Positions 42,954-53,552 are shown, counted from the stretch's first letter. The stretch: 64,000 bases of DNA from Beduini massiliensis (GCF_000829905.1 NZ_CDPP01000002.1:124001-188000), one strand, 5' to 3'. Notes: generated by a model not told the origin, from the letters alone. Numbers and translations: made by a program.

Positions 42954-44462
42954 TTATTTTTCTAATAACTCATGCAAGCGATCAGCATATTCACTGTCTG
43001 CTGCATTTTTTGCTTCCGATGTATTTTTAAATTTATTCACAGCGGTTGTTGAACGAACGATGGATTGCAGTGTTCCCGCTCCTGCAACACAGCCGCCAGG
43101 ACATGCCATTCCTTCAAGCAGATATCCGTCATATTTTCCTGCCTTGGCATCTTTAAGCATCTTGCGGCAATTCTGCAAACTTTCTTCAGCGTGAACTTTG
43201 ACTTCACGGTCAGGGTGGGTCTTATGGATACAATCGACAACTGCCTGAGCGACTCCTCCACTTACCGCAAAGCCACGTCCGGCTGCAGTTGCTTGAGTAA
43301 AAGGATCTTGTTCGACTAATTGATCCAGATGAATATTTTTTGCTTCAAACATCCCCATGATTTCTTCAAAGGTTAAAACAAAATCAACATCACTTCTCAC
43401 CGACTTACGTGAAGCTTCGAGTTTCTTTGCCGCACAAGGTCCTACGAATACGACTTTGCAGTCCGGATGATCTTTTTTGATCATTCTTGCGGTTAAGACC
43501 ATTGGTGTTAATGCCATTGAAATGTAGGGTTTAAATTCAGGGAACAGCTTTTTTGCCATCACTGACCATGCAGGACAACATGAGGTCGCCATAAAGGGTT
43601 GTTTCGCCGGTACTTTTTCTAAAAAATCTTCCGCTTCATCCAGTGTACACAAATCAGCTCCCACAGCTACCTCTACCACATCAGCAAATCCCAACTGACG
43701 CATCGCTCCCTTTAGTTTTTCCGGAGTGACTTTTGGTCCAAACTGTCCAACAAATGCCGGAGCAACTGCCGCAATAACCTTATCGCCCTTTTTGATAGAT
43801 GTAATTAACTGAAAGATTTGTCCTTTATCACTGATGGCTCCGAATGGGCAGTTCACTAAACACATTCCGCATGAAACACATTTCTCATAATCGATATCCG
43901 CATGACCGTTGGCATCCGTTTTGATTGCATCCATTCCACAAGCTTTTGCACAAGGACGCTGTAATTTAATAATCGCATCATACGAACAAGCCTTCATGCA
44001 TAGACCGCACTTAATACACTTTTCCTGATCAATCACACTTTTTCCGTCTACGATACTGATTGCATTCTTAGGGCAGACTTCTTTACATGAGCGCGCTAAA
44101 CAACCTTGACAAGCGTTCGTCACTGTCACCTGATTATCAGGGCAGGCATGACAAGCAAATTTAATAATATTAATAAGCGGAGGTTCATAATATTTCTCTG
44201 CCACAATACTTTCACTTACTCCGGTTGTCAAAGGGGCGTGCTGGTCAATAGGGCGTAATGGCAGACCCATCGCTAAACGTAGACGTTCTCCTACGATTGC
44301 CCTTTCCAAAAAGACACTGCCACGGTATGTTCCGATTTCACCGGGAATAATTTTATATGGAATTTCTTCCAAATCATGATAATTGCCATTGTAAGCCATT
44401 CTTGCTATTTCAGTAAAAATCTTTCTGCGAATATCCGTAATGGATGAATAAACCCCTCTCAT
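42954..44462 (-). CDS. ferredoxin-domain [FeFe] hydrogenase
   Basis: 502 aa. N-terminal unique region, then Cys clusters for 4Fe-4S centres (CHACP..CQGC..CKEVCP; CIKCGLCMKAC; CVSCGMCLVNCP). H-cluster motifs: TSCCPAW (293-299), GPCAAKK (341-347; usually MPCxxKK), GMACPGGC (451-458). The first Cys of TSCC, the proton-transfer residue of clostridial CpI, is kept, so catalysis is plausible. The Gly for Met in motif 2 and the N-terminal layout resemble group B monomeric enzymes rather than bifurcating trimers. Starts MRGVYSSITD, with AAAGGAGAGAAATGT. Confidence 0.88.
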   Translation of the reverse strand: MRGVYSSITDIRRKIFTEIARMAYNGNYHDLEEIPYKIIPGEIGTYRGSVFLERAIVGERLRLAMGLPLRPIDQHAPLTTGVSESIVAEKYYEPPLINIIKFACHACPDNQVTVTNACQGCLARSCKEVCPKNAISIVDGKSVIDQEKCIKCGLCMKACSYDAIIKLQRPCAKACGMDAIKTDANGHADIDYEKCVSCGMCLVNCPFGAISDKGQIFQLITSIKKGDKVIAAVAPAFVGQFGPKVTPEKLKGAMRQLGFADVVEVAVGADLCTLDEAEDFLEKVPAKQPFMATSCCPAWSVMAKKLFPEFKPYISMALTPMVLTARMIKKDHPDCKVVFVGPCAAKKLEASRKSVRSDVDFVLTFEEIMGMFEAKNIHLDQLVEQDPFTQATAAGRGFAVSGGVAQAVVDCIHKTHPDREVKVHAEESLQNCRKMLKDAKAGKYDGYLLEGMACPGGCVAGAGTLQSIVRSTTAVNKFKNTSEAKNAADSEYADRLHELLEK

Positions 44463-44475
44463 ACATTTCTCTCCT

Positions 44476-44658
44476 TTATTTCATTTTTTTAATACTAACA
44501 AAATTAAATGCAATCATTGCTGCATCTAATAATATAGTAATGCCGACAATTCTTACCGCTGTATCCGATAGCTTTCCAAAATAAATACCAAACAGCATCA
44601 ACAGCAGCGCCACAATCATTAATACTGCAGAAAATATCAAACTTTTTTTGGATTTCAT
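44476..44658 (-). CDS. small membrane protein
   Basis: 60 aa, two membrane segments (SLIFSAVLMIVALLLMLFGIYFG and IVGITILLDAAMIAFNFV) with a basic N-terminus and C-terminus. It overlaps the GNAT gene stop by 4 nt (ATGA) and lies 13 nt before the hydrogenase, so it is in the same transcript. No family recognised. Confidence 0.7.
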   Translation of the reverse strand: MKSKKSLIFSAVLMIVALLLMLFGIYFGKLSDTAVRIVGITILLDAAMIAFNFVSIKKMK

Positions 44659-45113
44659 TTTTCTTCCTCATTTCTTTTGTAACGCATATAAAGTAAAGGA
44701 AACGGATTCCCTTGATCGTCACATTCACTTCTTCTTTCAACCATAAATCCCATATGTTCATAAAATCCTTTAGCCTGAGGATTCTGTTCATTTACTGTCA
44801 AACAATCTACCCCTTCATGTAAGATTGCATATTCCAACAATTTTTTACCAATTCCCTGTCCACGTTCTTTACTAGAAATAAACAGCATTTCCAGACTATT
44901 TTGATCAATCCCCATAAAACCGATAATCGATCCCTCTTTTTTTGCTGTGATTAAGGTCGGAACATGGAGCAATGCCTCAGGTACATACTCTGCAATGCGT
45001 AAGATATCCTCTTCTTTTAAAAACAAATGTGTTGCTCGAACTGAACTTTCCCAAATATGCATTAATTGATTGATTATCGCAGTATCTCGATGACTTAATT
45101 TTTCTATTTCCAT
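44655..45113 (-). CDS. GNAT family N-acetyltransferase
   Basis: 152 aa. IGFMGIDQNSLEMLFISSKERGQGIGKKLLEYAI contains the acetyl-CoA R/Q-x-x-G-x-G/A loop (RGQGIG), and VNEQNPQAKGFYEHMGFMVERR the terminal substrate segment. Close to YjaB/ribosomal-type small GNATs. Substrate unknown. The ribosome binding site AAGGTG is weak. Confidence 0.87.
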   Translation of the reverse strand: MEIEKLSHRDTAIINQLMHIWESSVRATHLFLKEEDILRIAEYVPEALLHVPTLITAKKEGSIIGFMGIDQNSLEMLFISSKERGQGIGKKLLEYAILHEGVDCLTVNEQNPQAKGFYEHMGFMVERRSECDDQGNPFPLLYMRYKRNEEEK

Positions 45114-45194
45114 TTTTACACCTTATTCTTTACTTTCTAATCTTATTTTACTACTCAGCTATGCATATGAAAAGTTAATTTTCTGTTATAAAAT

Positions 45195-45220
45195 AAAAAG
45201 ATAGAACCGAAATTCTATCT
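45195..45220 (-). terminator. terminator of the second MFS gene
   Basis: AGATAGAA (45200-45207) pairs with TTCTATCT (45213-45220), then TTTTT on the minus strand. Confidence 0.75.
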
Positions 45221-46405
45221 GTCATATTGCGGATTTAATTTTATTTTGGGAATTAACTTCATTAAATGAATGACGATTGCGAATACAATACATACAGCCG
45301 AAACAAGATAAGTGATTGTATATCCACTATATTGTGATAATGTACCCCAGACTGTTGCCCCAATCCCATTACCGATATCACCAAATAAAGCAAAAGTCGA
45401 ATTGGCGACTCCTTTTCTTTGAGGATCGGCAATCTTAAAAATCATGGCATTTAATAGAGGCGTTGTGATTCCCATACCAATTCCACAAAGGATGCCGGCA
45501 ACGATAATCATAAACGTATCATAAGCAAAGGCAATCATTACAAAGCCGATCCCTACCAAAATTGCCCCAGTAAAAATTAAGCGGGACAGTCCGTAACGAT
45601 GCGTTAACCTGCCAGTAAATAAACGAATAACAATCATTGAGATACTGTTCACCATAAAGAATAAGCTGATGCTGGTAATCCCTCTCTCAATTCCGCAAGC
45701 GGCTAAAAAATTGGCGACTGAACTGTTTCCAAAAGTAATAAAAAATGATATAACTGCCGGAACTAACACACTGAATTCTATCAGCATTGAAAGTTTTGGG
45801 ACTTTGAATCCATCATGATTTTCTTTTTTCCCCACTACTGGTATGAAATCCGATTTGATCCAAAGCGTAAACAAAGCTCCTATTGTCGCAAAGAATGAGA
45901 CAAATAGAAACAGGTTAGATGCTCCTAAATTTTGAAAAATCTCCAAACCGATCATTGGGGCAAAGGCAGCTGCCAAACTTCCGGCAATGCCAAAATAGCC
46001 AATTCCATCTACCAAACGATCTTCAGGAACGATATCTGCTACCATTGTACTCGCCGCCCCAAAATAAATTCCCTGACTGATTCCATTGAAGATACGCAGC
46101 ATGAACAGTCCGGGAATCGTACTGACAAAATTATAAGCAATTGTATTTAATGCAAATAAAAATCCACCAATTATCAACATTTTACGTCGCCCATAACGAT
46201 CAAGCAATGATCCGCAGATTAAACGAGTAATTGTACTGGCAATGACTAATCCTGTAATCATTGCTCCGGCTAAAGCATTATTTCCCCCTATTTCAACGAC
46301 ATATAAAGGAAAAATGGAAATAAAGATATTATGTGTTACTGCCGCAAAGAATGTAGTAAATAATACACATAGATAATCTTTCGTCCATAATTTTATTTGA
46401 TTCAT
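45215..46405 (-). CDS. MFS transporter paired with MerR regulator
   Basis: 396 aa, about 12 membrane helices: KLWTKDYLCVLFTTFFAAVTHN start, LICGSLLDRYGRRKMLIIGG (MFS motif A), LRIFNGISQGIYFGAASTMVADIVP. A multidrug or small-molecule exporter by family. Its MerR-type promoter and divergent MerR gene suggest induction by the compound exported. Start supported by AGGAGGAAATAAG. Confidence 0.85.
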   Translation of the reverse strand: MNQIKLWTKDYLCVLFTTFFAAVTHNIFISIFPLYVVEIGGNNALAGAMITGLVIASTITRLICGSLLDRYGRRKMLIIGGFLFALNTIAYNFVSTIPGLFMLRIFNGISQGIYFGAASTMVADIVPEDRLVDGIGYFGIAGSLAAAFAPMIGLEIFQNLGASNLFLFVSFFATIGALFTLWIKSDFIPVVGKKENHDGFKVPKLSMLIEFSVLVPAVISFFITFGNSSVANFLAACGIERGITSISLFFMVNSISMIVIRLFTGRLTHRYGLSRLIFTGAILVGIGFVMIAFAYDTFMIIVAGILCGIGMGITTPLLNAMIFKIADPQRKGVANSTFALFGDIGNGIGATVWGTLSQYSGYTITYLVSAVCIVFAIVIHLMKLIPKIKLNPQYDR

Positions 46406-46435
46406 CTTATTTCCTCCTATCTATTTCCACAGTAT

Positions 46436-46496
46436 TTGTCAATCTAAACAATATCTGATAGAATGAATGTATCACCTTCGTGTAACACGAAGGCAA
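46436..46496. promoter_or_regulatory. divergent MerR/MFS control region
   Basis: Minus promoter for the MFS gene: TTGCCT (46496-46491), 19-nt spacer, TACATT (46471-46466). The spacer holds CCTTCGTGT-A-ACACGAAGG (46475-46493). Plus promoter for the MerR gene: TTGTCA (46436-46441), 17-nt spacer, TAGAAT (46459-46464), which places its start site on the edge of the dyad. One operator could thus activate the carrier and repress the regulator. Confidence 0.72.
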
Positions 46497-46526
46497 GCAT
46501 TTTTTATAAAAAAGGAGAAAATATTG

Positions 46527-46919
46527 ATGTATACAGTTAAAGAGATTGCCCAAAAGCTGCATATTACAGAACATACGGTTCGTTTTTACAGTGATCAAGG
46601 ATTGATTCCACCCGTTAAACGTGATAAAAATAATAATCGCATATTTGATGATGCCTGTTTAAATTGGTTCATTGGGGTTAAACATTTGCGTGATTCCGGC
46701 ATGTCAATAGAAGCGATCAAAGAATATGTCAACTTATGTCTGGAAGGAGATCAGACTATAAAAAGAAGGTATGAAATACTAAAAAGACAAAAAGAAATTG
46801 CCGAAATTGATTTTGAAGAAGCTCGTTTAAGGTTAGATTATATGACCAAGAAATTAGACCATTATCAAGATATCCTAGATAAAACGATCGAAGATGATAT
46901 GAATATGGCAAACTGGTAA
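46527..46919 (+). CDS. MerR family transcriptional regulator
   Basis: 130 aa. MYTVKEIAQKLHITEHTVRFYSDQGLI is the winged helix, DDACLNWFIGVKHLRDSGMSIEAIKEYVNLCLEGD the second wing, then the dimerisation coiled coil. Two Cys residues lie in the AdhR/NmlR-like pattern (CL.GD), so thiol-reactive electrophiles are possible inducers. The ATG at 46527 is chosen for AAAAAAGGAGAAAATATTG; an upstream frame has no support. Confidence 0.88.
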   Translation: MYTVKEIAQKLHITEHTVRFYSDQGLIPPVKRDKNNNRIFDDACLNWFIGVKHLRDSGMSIEAIKEYVNLCLEGDQTIKRRYEILKRQKEIAEIDFEEARLRLDYMTKKLDHYQDILDKTIEDDMNMANW

Positions 46920-46923
46920 AAAA

Positions 46924-46956
46924 AAGATTCCTATTTCTAATTTAGGAATCCTTTTT
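46924..46956. terminator. bidirectional terminator
   Basis: GATTCCTA (46926-46933) pairs with TAGGAATC (46943-46950), flanked by A-run and T-run. Separates convergent merR and HEAT-like genes. Confidence 0.75.
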
Positions 46957-47654
46957 TATTTCATCAGCAATTTTAATGAGCGTTGAGCTTCCAACCCCAA
47001 AATACCGGGTAAAGCCACATAGCTTTGTAAGATCCGGTTTGTTTCTTTTGTCGGAAAAGCAGATAAACAGGTTAAGCCTTTCCAAATTAGCAAAGGGTGA
47101 TTTTGATATCGCTCAAAGATTGAATAAACCTTCTTTGCATTCTCCTTAGTAACAAGAAAAGGATGGTAAAACACCATAAATCCAATGGCATCCAGTACCT
47201 CGCTGATTCGACTTAAATCATCTGTATTTAGTACCTCCAACAGGATAGGAAAAACGGCTGTGTCCATTTTACCTAAACAGCGGGCTATTAAATCTCTGGG
47301 CAAAGGATAAGATTTCTTTGCTGACCCTCTTTTAGGCAATGCATGATATTGATTATGCCCAATCTTTCCAAGTTCCTTCACCATCAATGAAGCGGTTAAA
47401 GCATTACCGGTCTGAAGTTTTTCACAAATCGCAATTCTTGTATAAAGACTTTTTTCTTTTTTCAATTGATCGATAAGCAAGAGAATATCTTCTTTACGCA
47501 AAGCATCCAGATAATTTGCGGCAATACTGCGTTTTACAGAGTCTGAATCATTTATCCACAAGATTAAAGTCTCATGTGGGGTTCCTTGATATTGTCTAAG
47601 TTCCTCAGTGTCAACATAACCTCTTTTTTTCAGATCATTCTGCGTACTTTTCAT
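46956..47654 (-). CDS. HEAT-repeat-like protein of unknown function
   Basis: 232 aa, all helical, with repeated paired helices (SVKRSIAANYLDALRKEDILLLIDQL; YTRIAICEKLQTGNALTASLMVKELGKIG; DAIGFMVFYHPFLVTKENAKKVYSIFERY; LIWKGLTCLSAFPTKETNRIL). Probable protein- or DNA-interaction scaffold. The ribosome binding site AAAGGAATAATATAATC is distant. It follows the SAP-domain gene by 7 nt. Confidence 0.72.
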   Translation of the reverse strand: MKSTQNDLKKRGYVDTEELRQYQGTPHETLILWINDSDSVKRSIAANYLDALRKEDILLLIDQLKKEKSLYTRIAICEKLQTGNALTASLMVKELGKIGHNQYHALPKRGSAKKSYPLPRDLIARCLGKMDTAVFPILLEVLNTDDLSRISEVLDAIGFMVFYHPFLVTKENAKKVYSIFERYQNHPLLIWKGLTCLSAFPTKETNRILQSYVALPGILGLEAQRSLKLLMK

Positions 47655-47661
47655 GATTATA

Positions 47662-48282
47662 TTATTCCTTTATACGAAATTCTTCCAATAAATCACGATG
47701 ACTCTCAACCACAGAATAATCATAGACTTTATCCAAAGTTGAAAGACGCACTTGTTTCCATAAAGCAGCGGCCGCTTTTAGTTTATCCTTATAAATACTA
47801 TTTCTTTCATCTTGACAAAATCCTTTTAAAAACTTATTCCATTGACATGCGGAGCTATCATATTTAGCGTAATCACTTTTTCCATAATAAACATCAATTA
47901 AATCTCTTACGGTAAAGTCTTTATTTTTTTCTTGTCGAACTTTCTTTATAGCAGCTGCCATATCCGCAGTAAATTTAAAGTTTTTCACCCCAACTTGTTT
48001 TCCAAAAAACTCTCGATACTCATTTCTCATCGCAAAACCACTTTCTAAAAGCTTTGTGTCCAAAGTTAACTCAATATCTTTCTTTTTAACACTGATACGT
48101 TTTGCTTTCTTTATTATCTGTCCATTGAAATAGGCTTCAATATTATGATTGAGATCCCCTTTTGAACCGGAGTGATCAATCCCTAAATCCTTACAGATTT
48201 TTTGCAGTTCTTCTTTATACCAATAATATTTAGTAAATTCATCAAATGTTTTAATATCTTTGAACGCCGGTCTGTCTTCCAT
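47662..48282 (-). CDS. SAP-domain (DUF6434-type) protein
   Basis: 206 aa. The N-terminal 65 residues are SAP-like (YYWYKEELQKICKDLGIDHSGSKGDLNHNIEAYFNG), a DNA-binding helix-extended-helix fold. The middle has NEYREFFGKQVGVKNFKFTADMAAAIKKV, and the C-terminal part is basic (FLKGFCQDERNSIYKDKLKAAAALWKQVR). Function unknown. AGGAGCATAAAA precedes the start. Confidence 0.78.
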   Translation of the reverse strand: MEDRPAFKDIKTFDEFTKYYWYKEELQKICKDLGIDHSGSKGDLNHNIEAYFNGQIIKKAKRISVKKKDIELTLDTKLLESGFAMRNEYREFFGKQVGVKNFKFTADMAAAIKKVRQEKNKDFTVRDLIDVYYGKSDYAKYDSSACQWNKFLKGFCQDERNSIYKDKLKAAAALWKQVRLSTLDKVYDYSVVESHRDLLEEFRIKE

Positions 48283-48353
48283 TTTTATGCTCCTAATCTC
48301 ATTTTATTTTTTATAATTATATCATATCCCCGATTAAATGCCATGCTCTAAGC

Positions 48354-48373
48354 AAAAAAGGTCCGTTAGGACC
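48354..48373 (-). terminator. terminator of the alkylsulfatase-like gene
   Basis: GGTCC/GGACC hairpin (48360-48373) followed by TTTTTT on the minus strand. Confidence 0.65.
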
Positions 48374-48379
48374 ATAGGC

Positions 48380-49648
48380 TTATTCCATTAATTCCTTTGC
48401 ACTGCAAAGATAATAATGGCGTGCATTTGCAGAAGTCACGTATTTAGATAACCCCAGCAACCCTTCCGCTTTTAACTTTTTGTATTTTTGAACATCTGTT
48501 TTGGTGTTGAGTAAAATATCACATAATTGAACAGCCATTTGATACTGTTCTTCTTTCAATGCTGTCTGAATTTCCGATTCAAGCTTTTCCTCACCGATCA
48601 TAGAAAGCAGTTTTGCATCGTATAAGTCATCCGATAATTGTGCTAAATGAGTAGGATTTCCGTCAAACCACCCAAAGTAGCCATGGTAAACCGAACGTAC
48701 TGACCACTCTACCGTGCCATAAAATTCACCTAAATAAGGCAGATCAGCCCATTTTTGCGGCAGAACTACTGCTGCCACAGTTTCAGATTCACTCATGCCT
48801 TTATTCATGCACTTTAATGTTTCCAGCAGGATATATTCAATCGCATCTTTAAAGTTGCCCAAAACCACCTGAACTTGTGCTTGTCCGATGATTGCTTTGG
48901 TATGTCCGGGCAGTACCACTTCCGCAGGATAGGATAAAATGAGATTTAAGCTATCTACCCAAGCCGCAATATCACGATACTGACTTCCTCTGATGGCATA
49001 GAGATTTGGGAAACATCCATAAAAATTATCTCCACAGCATAATACTTTATCTTCCGGCAGCCAAACAAAAATCTGATCATCAGTTTCTCCTACAGCCAAA
49101 ACCAGCTGCAGTTTTACGCCATCGATCTCTCTTTCCACAATATCCTGATCATAGACAACATTGGCATCTAAGCAAATACCTGTCCCGTCATTCACTACTC
49201 TTCCTTCTCGAATTCCGATTCCCTGCGTCATACATTCTTCATCACTCAAAGCATAGCCAAATTGCTTAGATGTTCTTTTCTGCAATACATCGTCTAATAA
49301 ATTATAATATTTTAGTGGTGTTTTTTTAGGTTTAAACGCAATAATTTCTTCAACCGTATCCTTAAATGCACCACTTCCGCCATGATGATCATAGTGACTA
49401 TGTGTAAAGATAATTGTCTTTACCGGTTTATCCGCAATTTTTGCCAATTCTGCCTTCATTCGTAAAGCACGCTGATCACTATCAAGTGTATCGACTAAAA
49501 TCCATGAGGTTTTTCCTTCGATTGCAATTGAATTACTATGCCCTAATCCAACCACATGATAAATACGATCATTAATTTTTTTAATTTCATAGGGATAAGC
49601 TGTTTCACTAAATAATCTTAATCGTTCTTCTCCGTTCTTTTCAAACAT
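48380..49648 (-). CDS. MBL-fold alkyl/aryl-sulfatase-like hydrolase
   Basis: 422 aa. THSHYDHHGGSGAF is the di-zinc HxHxDH motif; a second Asp/His set lies in CCGDNFYG and VLPGHTKAI. The region GTVEWSVRSVYHGYFGWFDGNPTHL is the hallmark of SdsA1-type alkylsulfatases. Unlike SdsA1 (about 650 aa) the C-terminal SCP2-like surfactant-binding domain appears missing or very short. No signal peptide, so cytosolic. The ATG shares one base with the upstream TAA stop (TAATG), so translation is coupled. Confidence 0.82.
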   Translation of the reverse strand: MFEKNGEERLRLFSETAYPYEIKKINDRIYHVVGLGHSNSIAIEGKTSWILVDTLDSDQRALRMKAELAKIADKPVKTIIFTHSHYDHHGGSGAFKDTVEEIIAFKPKKTPLKYYNLLDDVLQKRTSKQFGYALSDEECMTQGIGIREGRVVNDGTGICLDANVVYDQDIVEREIDGVKLQLVLAVGETDDQIFVWLPEDKVLCCGDNFYGCFPNLYAIRGSQYRDIAAWVDSLNLILSYPAEVVLPGHTKAIIGQAQVQVVLGNFKDAIEYILLETLKCMNKGMSESETVAAVVLPQKWADLPYLGEFYGTVEWSVRSVYHGYFGWFDGNPTHLAQLSDDLYDAKLLSMIGEEKLESEIQTALKEEQYQMAVQLCDILLNTKTDVQKYKKLKAEGLLGLSKYVTSANARHYYLCSAKELME

Positions 49649-50133
49649 TACATATTCCTCCTATTCATTTTCTTTTTTAAATACATATATTGAATTAATC
49701 CGATAACCAAGACCGCAAATATTGCCCCTAATAAAATGACAGTAAATGCATTTGGCAGCGTATGTCCACCTGCGGAGTTAATCGTTATATAACTAAATGC
49801 GATAATTAAAATCATTTTTACCAACATCAGTATTTGCTTTGAAACACGATAACTATTGACAGTTCCGTTATTCATCTTTATTTCCCAGGTAATTAAATAT
49901 TTCTCTATCACAGTAAAAATAATAAATAAAATCAATGAAATGATCGGACATAGCCACAATTCATTTTTATTTCCCCAACGATCAATCGTACCATTTGCAT
50001 CATAATGAGCAGGAATCTGATTAGGCAAATGATTCCAATTCAAAATCAAATAGCCAAAGACACCGGCTAAAACAATAATACATACTGCATTTATAATAGA
50101 CTCAAAACCGGTGTTTTTTATCTTTTGTCCCAT
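49648..50133 (-). CDS. DUF1648 (SdpI-like) membrane protein
   Basis: 161 aa with four membrane segments and the DUF1648 signature PNQIPAHYDANGTIDRWGNK between the first two. SdpI-family immunity and sensing proteins share this segment. Here a full SdpI (about 210 aa) is not reached and no SdpC toxin is nearby. It overlaps the kinase-like gene by 16 nt. Confidence 0.78.
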   Translation of the reverse strand: MGQKIKNTGFESIINAVCIIVLAGVFGYLILNWNHLPNQIPAHYDANGTIDRWGNKNELWLCPIISLILFIIFTVIEKYLITWEIKMNNGTVNSYRVSKQILMLVKMILIIAFSYITINSAGGHTLPNAFTVILLGAIFAVLVIGLIQYMYLKKKMNRRNM

Positions 50134-50660
50134 TTCTCACACAACCTTTCCAAATCAATATCATATTTCTCTTTGATCAATAGATAATCACATTGGTATT
50201 GCAGACACATCTCCCGATTAGATTTATTTGTTTCTATAAGTTCCTGTCTATTAAAAGCTTCTTTTTCATAGCGTTTTTCGATTTGATTTTCATACTTGCC
50301 AATGTCATCATAGTGTGAATAGATGTAAGTTTCATCTAAAATCAAACAAATAAAACGTATATGTGATAAGTAAAATGCCTCAAAATCCTTTTTATAATCA
50401 AATGGAATATAGCAGCCCTCAATGATTAAATGCTGATGATTTTCAATGTTTGTTTTTATGATTTCACGCACTATTGGCCATAAGTAATCTGTCAGTTCCT
50501 GATCACTGCTGTCAGGGGTTAAAGATGTATATCCACTGCGAATCAATCCCATCTTTAGATGATCGATTGAAAGGTAGGGATAATGATATTTTTCTAAAAG
50601 TCGTTGTGCCAGTACCGTTTTACCGGTATGAGTACTCCCGCTGATTAATATAATCATCAT
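50118..50660 (-). CDS. P-loop kinase-like protein
   Basis: 180 aa. MMIILISGSTHTGKTVLAQRL is a Walker A (G-x-T-H-T-G-K-T). IDHLKMGLIRSGYT follows, typical of adenylate/2-phosphoglycerate-kinase-like folds, with LIIEGCYIPF as likely Walker B. The substrate is unknown. It overlaps neighbours on both sides, so it belongs to one polycistronic unit with the two membrane proteins. Confidence 0.78.
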   Translation of the reverse strand: MMIILISGSTHTGKTVLAQRLLEKYHYPYLSIDHLKMGLIRSGYTSLTPDSSDQELTDYLWPIVREIIKTNIENHQHLIIEGCYIPFDYKKDFEAFYLSHIRFICLILDETYIYSHYDDIGKYENQIEKRYEKEAFNRQELIETNKSNREMCLQYQCDYLLIKEKYDIDLERLCEKWDKR

Positions 50661-51133
50661 TTATTCCTTTCTATGTCTTGACGATGTTGTAAATGAATAC
50701 CGATATGACCGATTCCTAAAATAATGACGGACAGAATCAACCATATGACTTTGCCATAGATCCCTAAAAAGATAAACGCAATAATAGGCAGTGTTGCACC
50801 CGCTACAGGCAGTATACCAAAATTTGCATACATATCTTGGAGTTCTTTAGCACTTTTAAAATATCGAATCCACCATATTTCATAAAAGGCCATAAAAAGC
50901 AAAGCCAACAGCAGCCATATCGACCACAGATTCCATCCCTGAAAATTATAATCAGAAAAAATTAAAACCGTTATACTGACTAAGACTTCTCCGACCCGTT
51001 CAAATAAGCATAAAACTTTATTTTCATGACTGGGATCATATCCTTTAGGCTGATGTTTTAGCCAAACAAGATTGGGAATCATCAATAATAAAAGGAATAC
51101 AATACCCATATAAGAAAAACCGAAGTGTCCCAT
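50657..51133 (-). CDS. multi-pass membrane protein of unknown function
   Basis: 158 aa with five hydrophobic helices (YMGIVFLLLLMIPNLVWL, VLVSITVLIFSDY, LWSIWLLLALLFMAFYEIWWI, LPVAGATLPIIAFIFLGIYG, VIWLILSVIILGIGHIGI). AAAAGGAGGAAATTTT precedes the start, which heads the operon with the kinase-like and DUF1648 proteins. No family recognised. Confidence 0.72.
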   Translation of the reverse strand: MGHFGFSYMGIVFLLLLMIPNLVWLKHQPKGYDPSHENKVLCLFERVGEVLVSITVLIFSDYNFQGWNLWSIWLLLALLFMAFYEIWWIRYFKSAKELQDMYANFGILPVAGATLPIIAFIFLGIYGKVIWLILSVIILGIGHIGIHLQHRQDIERNK

Positions 51134-51199
51134 AAAATTTCCTCCTTTTATTATTATATCTCTTATTTATATCGGCTACAATCTTTTACACTCCAAATG

Positions 51200-51221
51200 A
51201 AAAGACACAATTCCTTGTGTC
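51200..51221 (-). terminator. terminator of chbG
   Basis: GACACA (51204-51209) pairs with TGTGTC (51216-51221), then TTTT on the minus strand. Confidence 0.6.
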
Positions 51222-51230
51222 CTGTGTTTA

Positions 51231-52094
51231 TTATTTTTTAATCCATAGAGGACTGTGAATGACCCTTAAATGATTCTGATATTCATTGGTTCCGTACAAT
51301 GCATCACGAAGATTGATTAATTCAACTTGATTATCAATAATCCATTGTTTAAGTACCGGAGAACAAAGTGCCGCAATATCGATAGGTCTTGCCTCCTTAT
51401 AAGAAGATTCTGCAACGATATAATCGTCAAGATATCCGGGATGCCAAGCGGAAATACTGATTTCCTGTTTTAGGATACCATCTTCATCATCTAAGAAATA
51501 TTGAACGGGATCATAATGTTTTCGGTCATTCCAATCCTTGCTTTCTTGTGGCTTATAAGCGGTGCTGTGTTGTGTTGCCATGGTAATGTTCAAATGTTCA
51601 AATTCTTCCAATGGGTAGGATTCTTTACTTGAATGTGTATCATATTTATACATGAAATTATATTTAATGCCATATTCATCACACACCTGTTTTCTAGCTA
51701 ATTCAAAAGGAGAGTCATTATGAATCAAAGCAACGTCAGGTGCTCTCCCTAAAATACGGATACATCTTTCTATTTGCGCACGACATTCTAACAACACTTC
51801 TTCAAACACACATTCATTTTTTAAAGACTGGTCTTTTCTAAATTTAAAACGACCTTCTTCGTTGACCATAGACGGCACCAGTTTAGGATCACTTACCGGA
51901 GCTCCCCAAAAATGATCATGCCAGCCTACTGAAATCCATGGGTAGTTTTTAATTGTTTCTAATGCATCTACAGTTCCCGGTGTATCCAGCATAATGTCGA
52001 CATGTGTCGTAATTCCTTCTTCGATTGTTTTCAGTGCCCCCATATTATAAGGCACTGTATAGCCATAATCATCAGCTCTTATAATCAATTTCAT
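51231..52094 (-). CDS. chbG: ChbG/YdjC-type carbohydrate deacetylase
   Basis: 287 aa. LIIRADDYGYTVPYNMG carries the metal-binding Asp-Asp; GWHDHFWGAPVS carries the second ligand His; the active site extends to ALIHNDSPFELARKQ and HPGYLDDY. The family removes acetyl groups from chito-oligosaccharide phosphates or other diacetylated sugars. It is 42 nt downstream of a phospho-beta-glucosidase, so the two probably process one imported sugar. Start supported by AAAGAGGAATATCAAA. Confidence 0.86.
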   Translation of the reverse strand: MKLIIRADDYGYTVPYNMGALKTIEEGITTHVDIMLDTPGTVDALETIKNYPWISVGWHDHFWGAPVSDPKLVPSMVNEEGRFKFRKDQSLKNECVFEEVLLECRAQIERCIRILGRAPDVALIHNDSPFELARKQVCDEYGIKYNFMYKYDTHSSKESYPLEEFEHLNITMATQHSTAYKPQESKDWNDRKHYDPVQYFLDDEDGILKQEISISAWHPGYLDDYIVAESSYKEARPIDIAALCSPVLKQWIIDNQVELINLRDALYGTNEYQNHLRVIHSPLWIKK

Positions 52095-52136
52095 TTTGAT
52101 ATTCCTCTTTTCTTTACATCATCAAAGAATACACAA

Positions 52137-53552
<1,416 letters not shown>

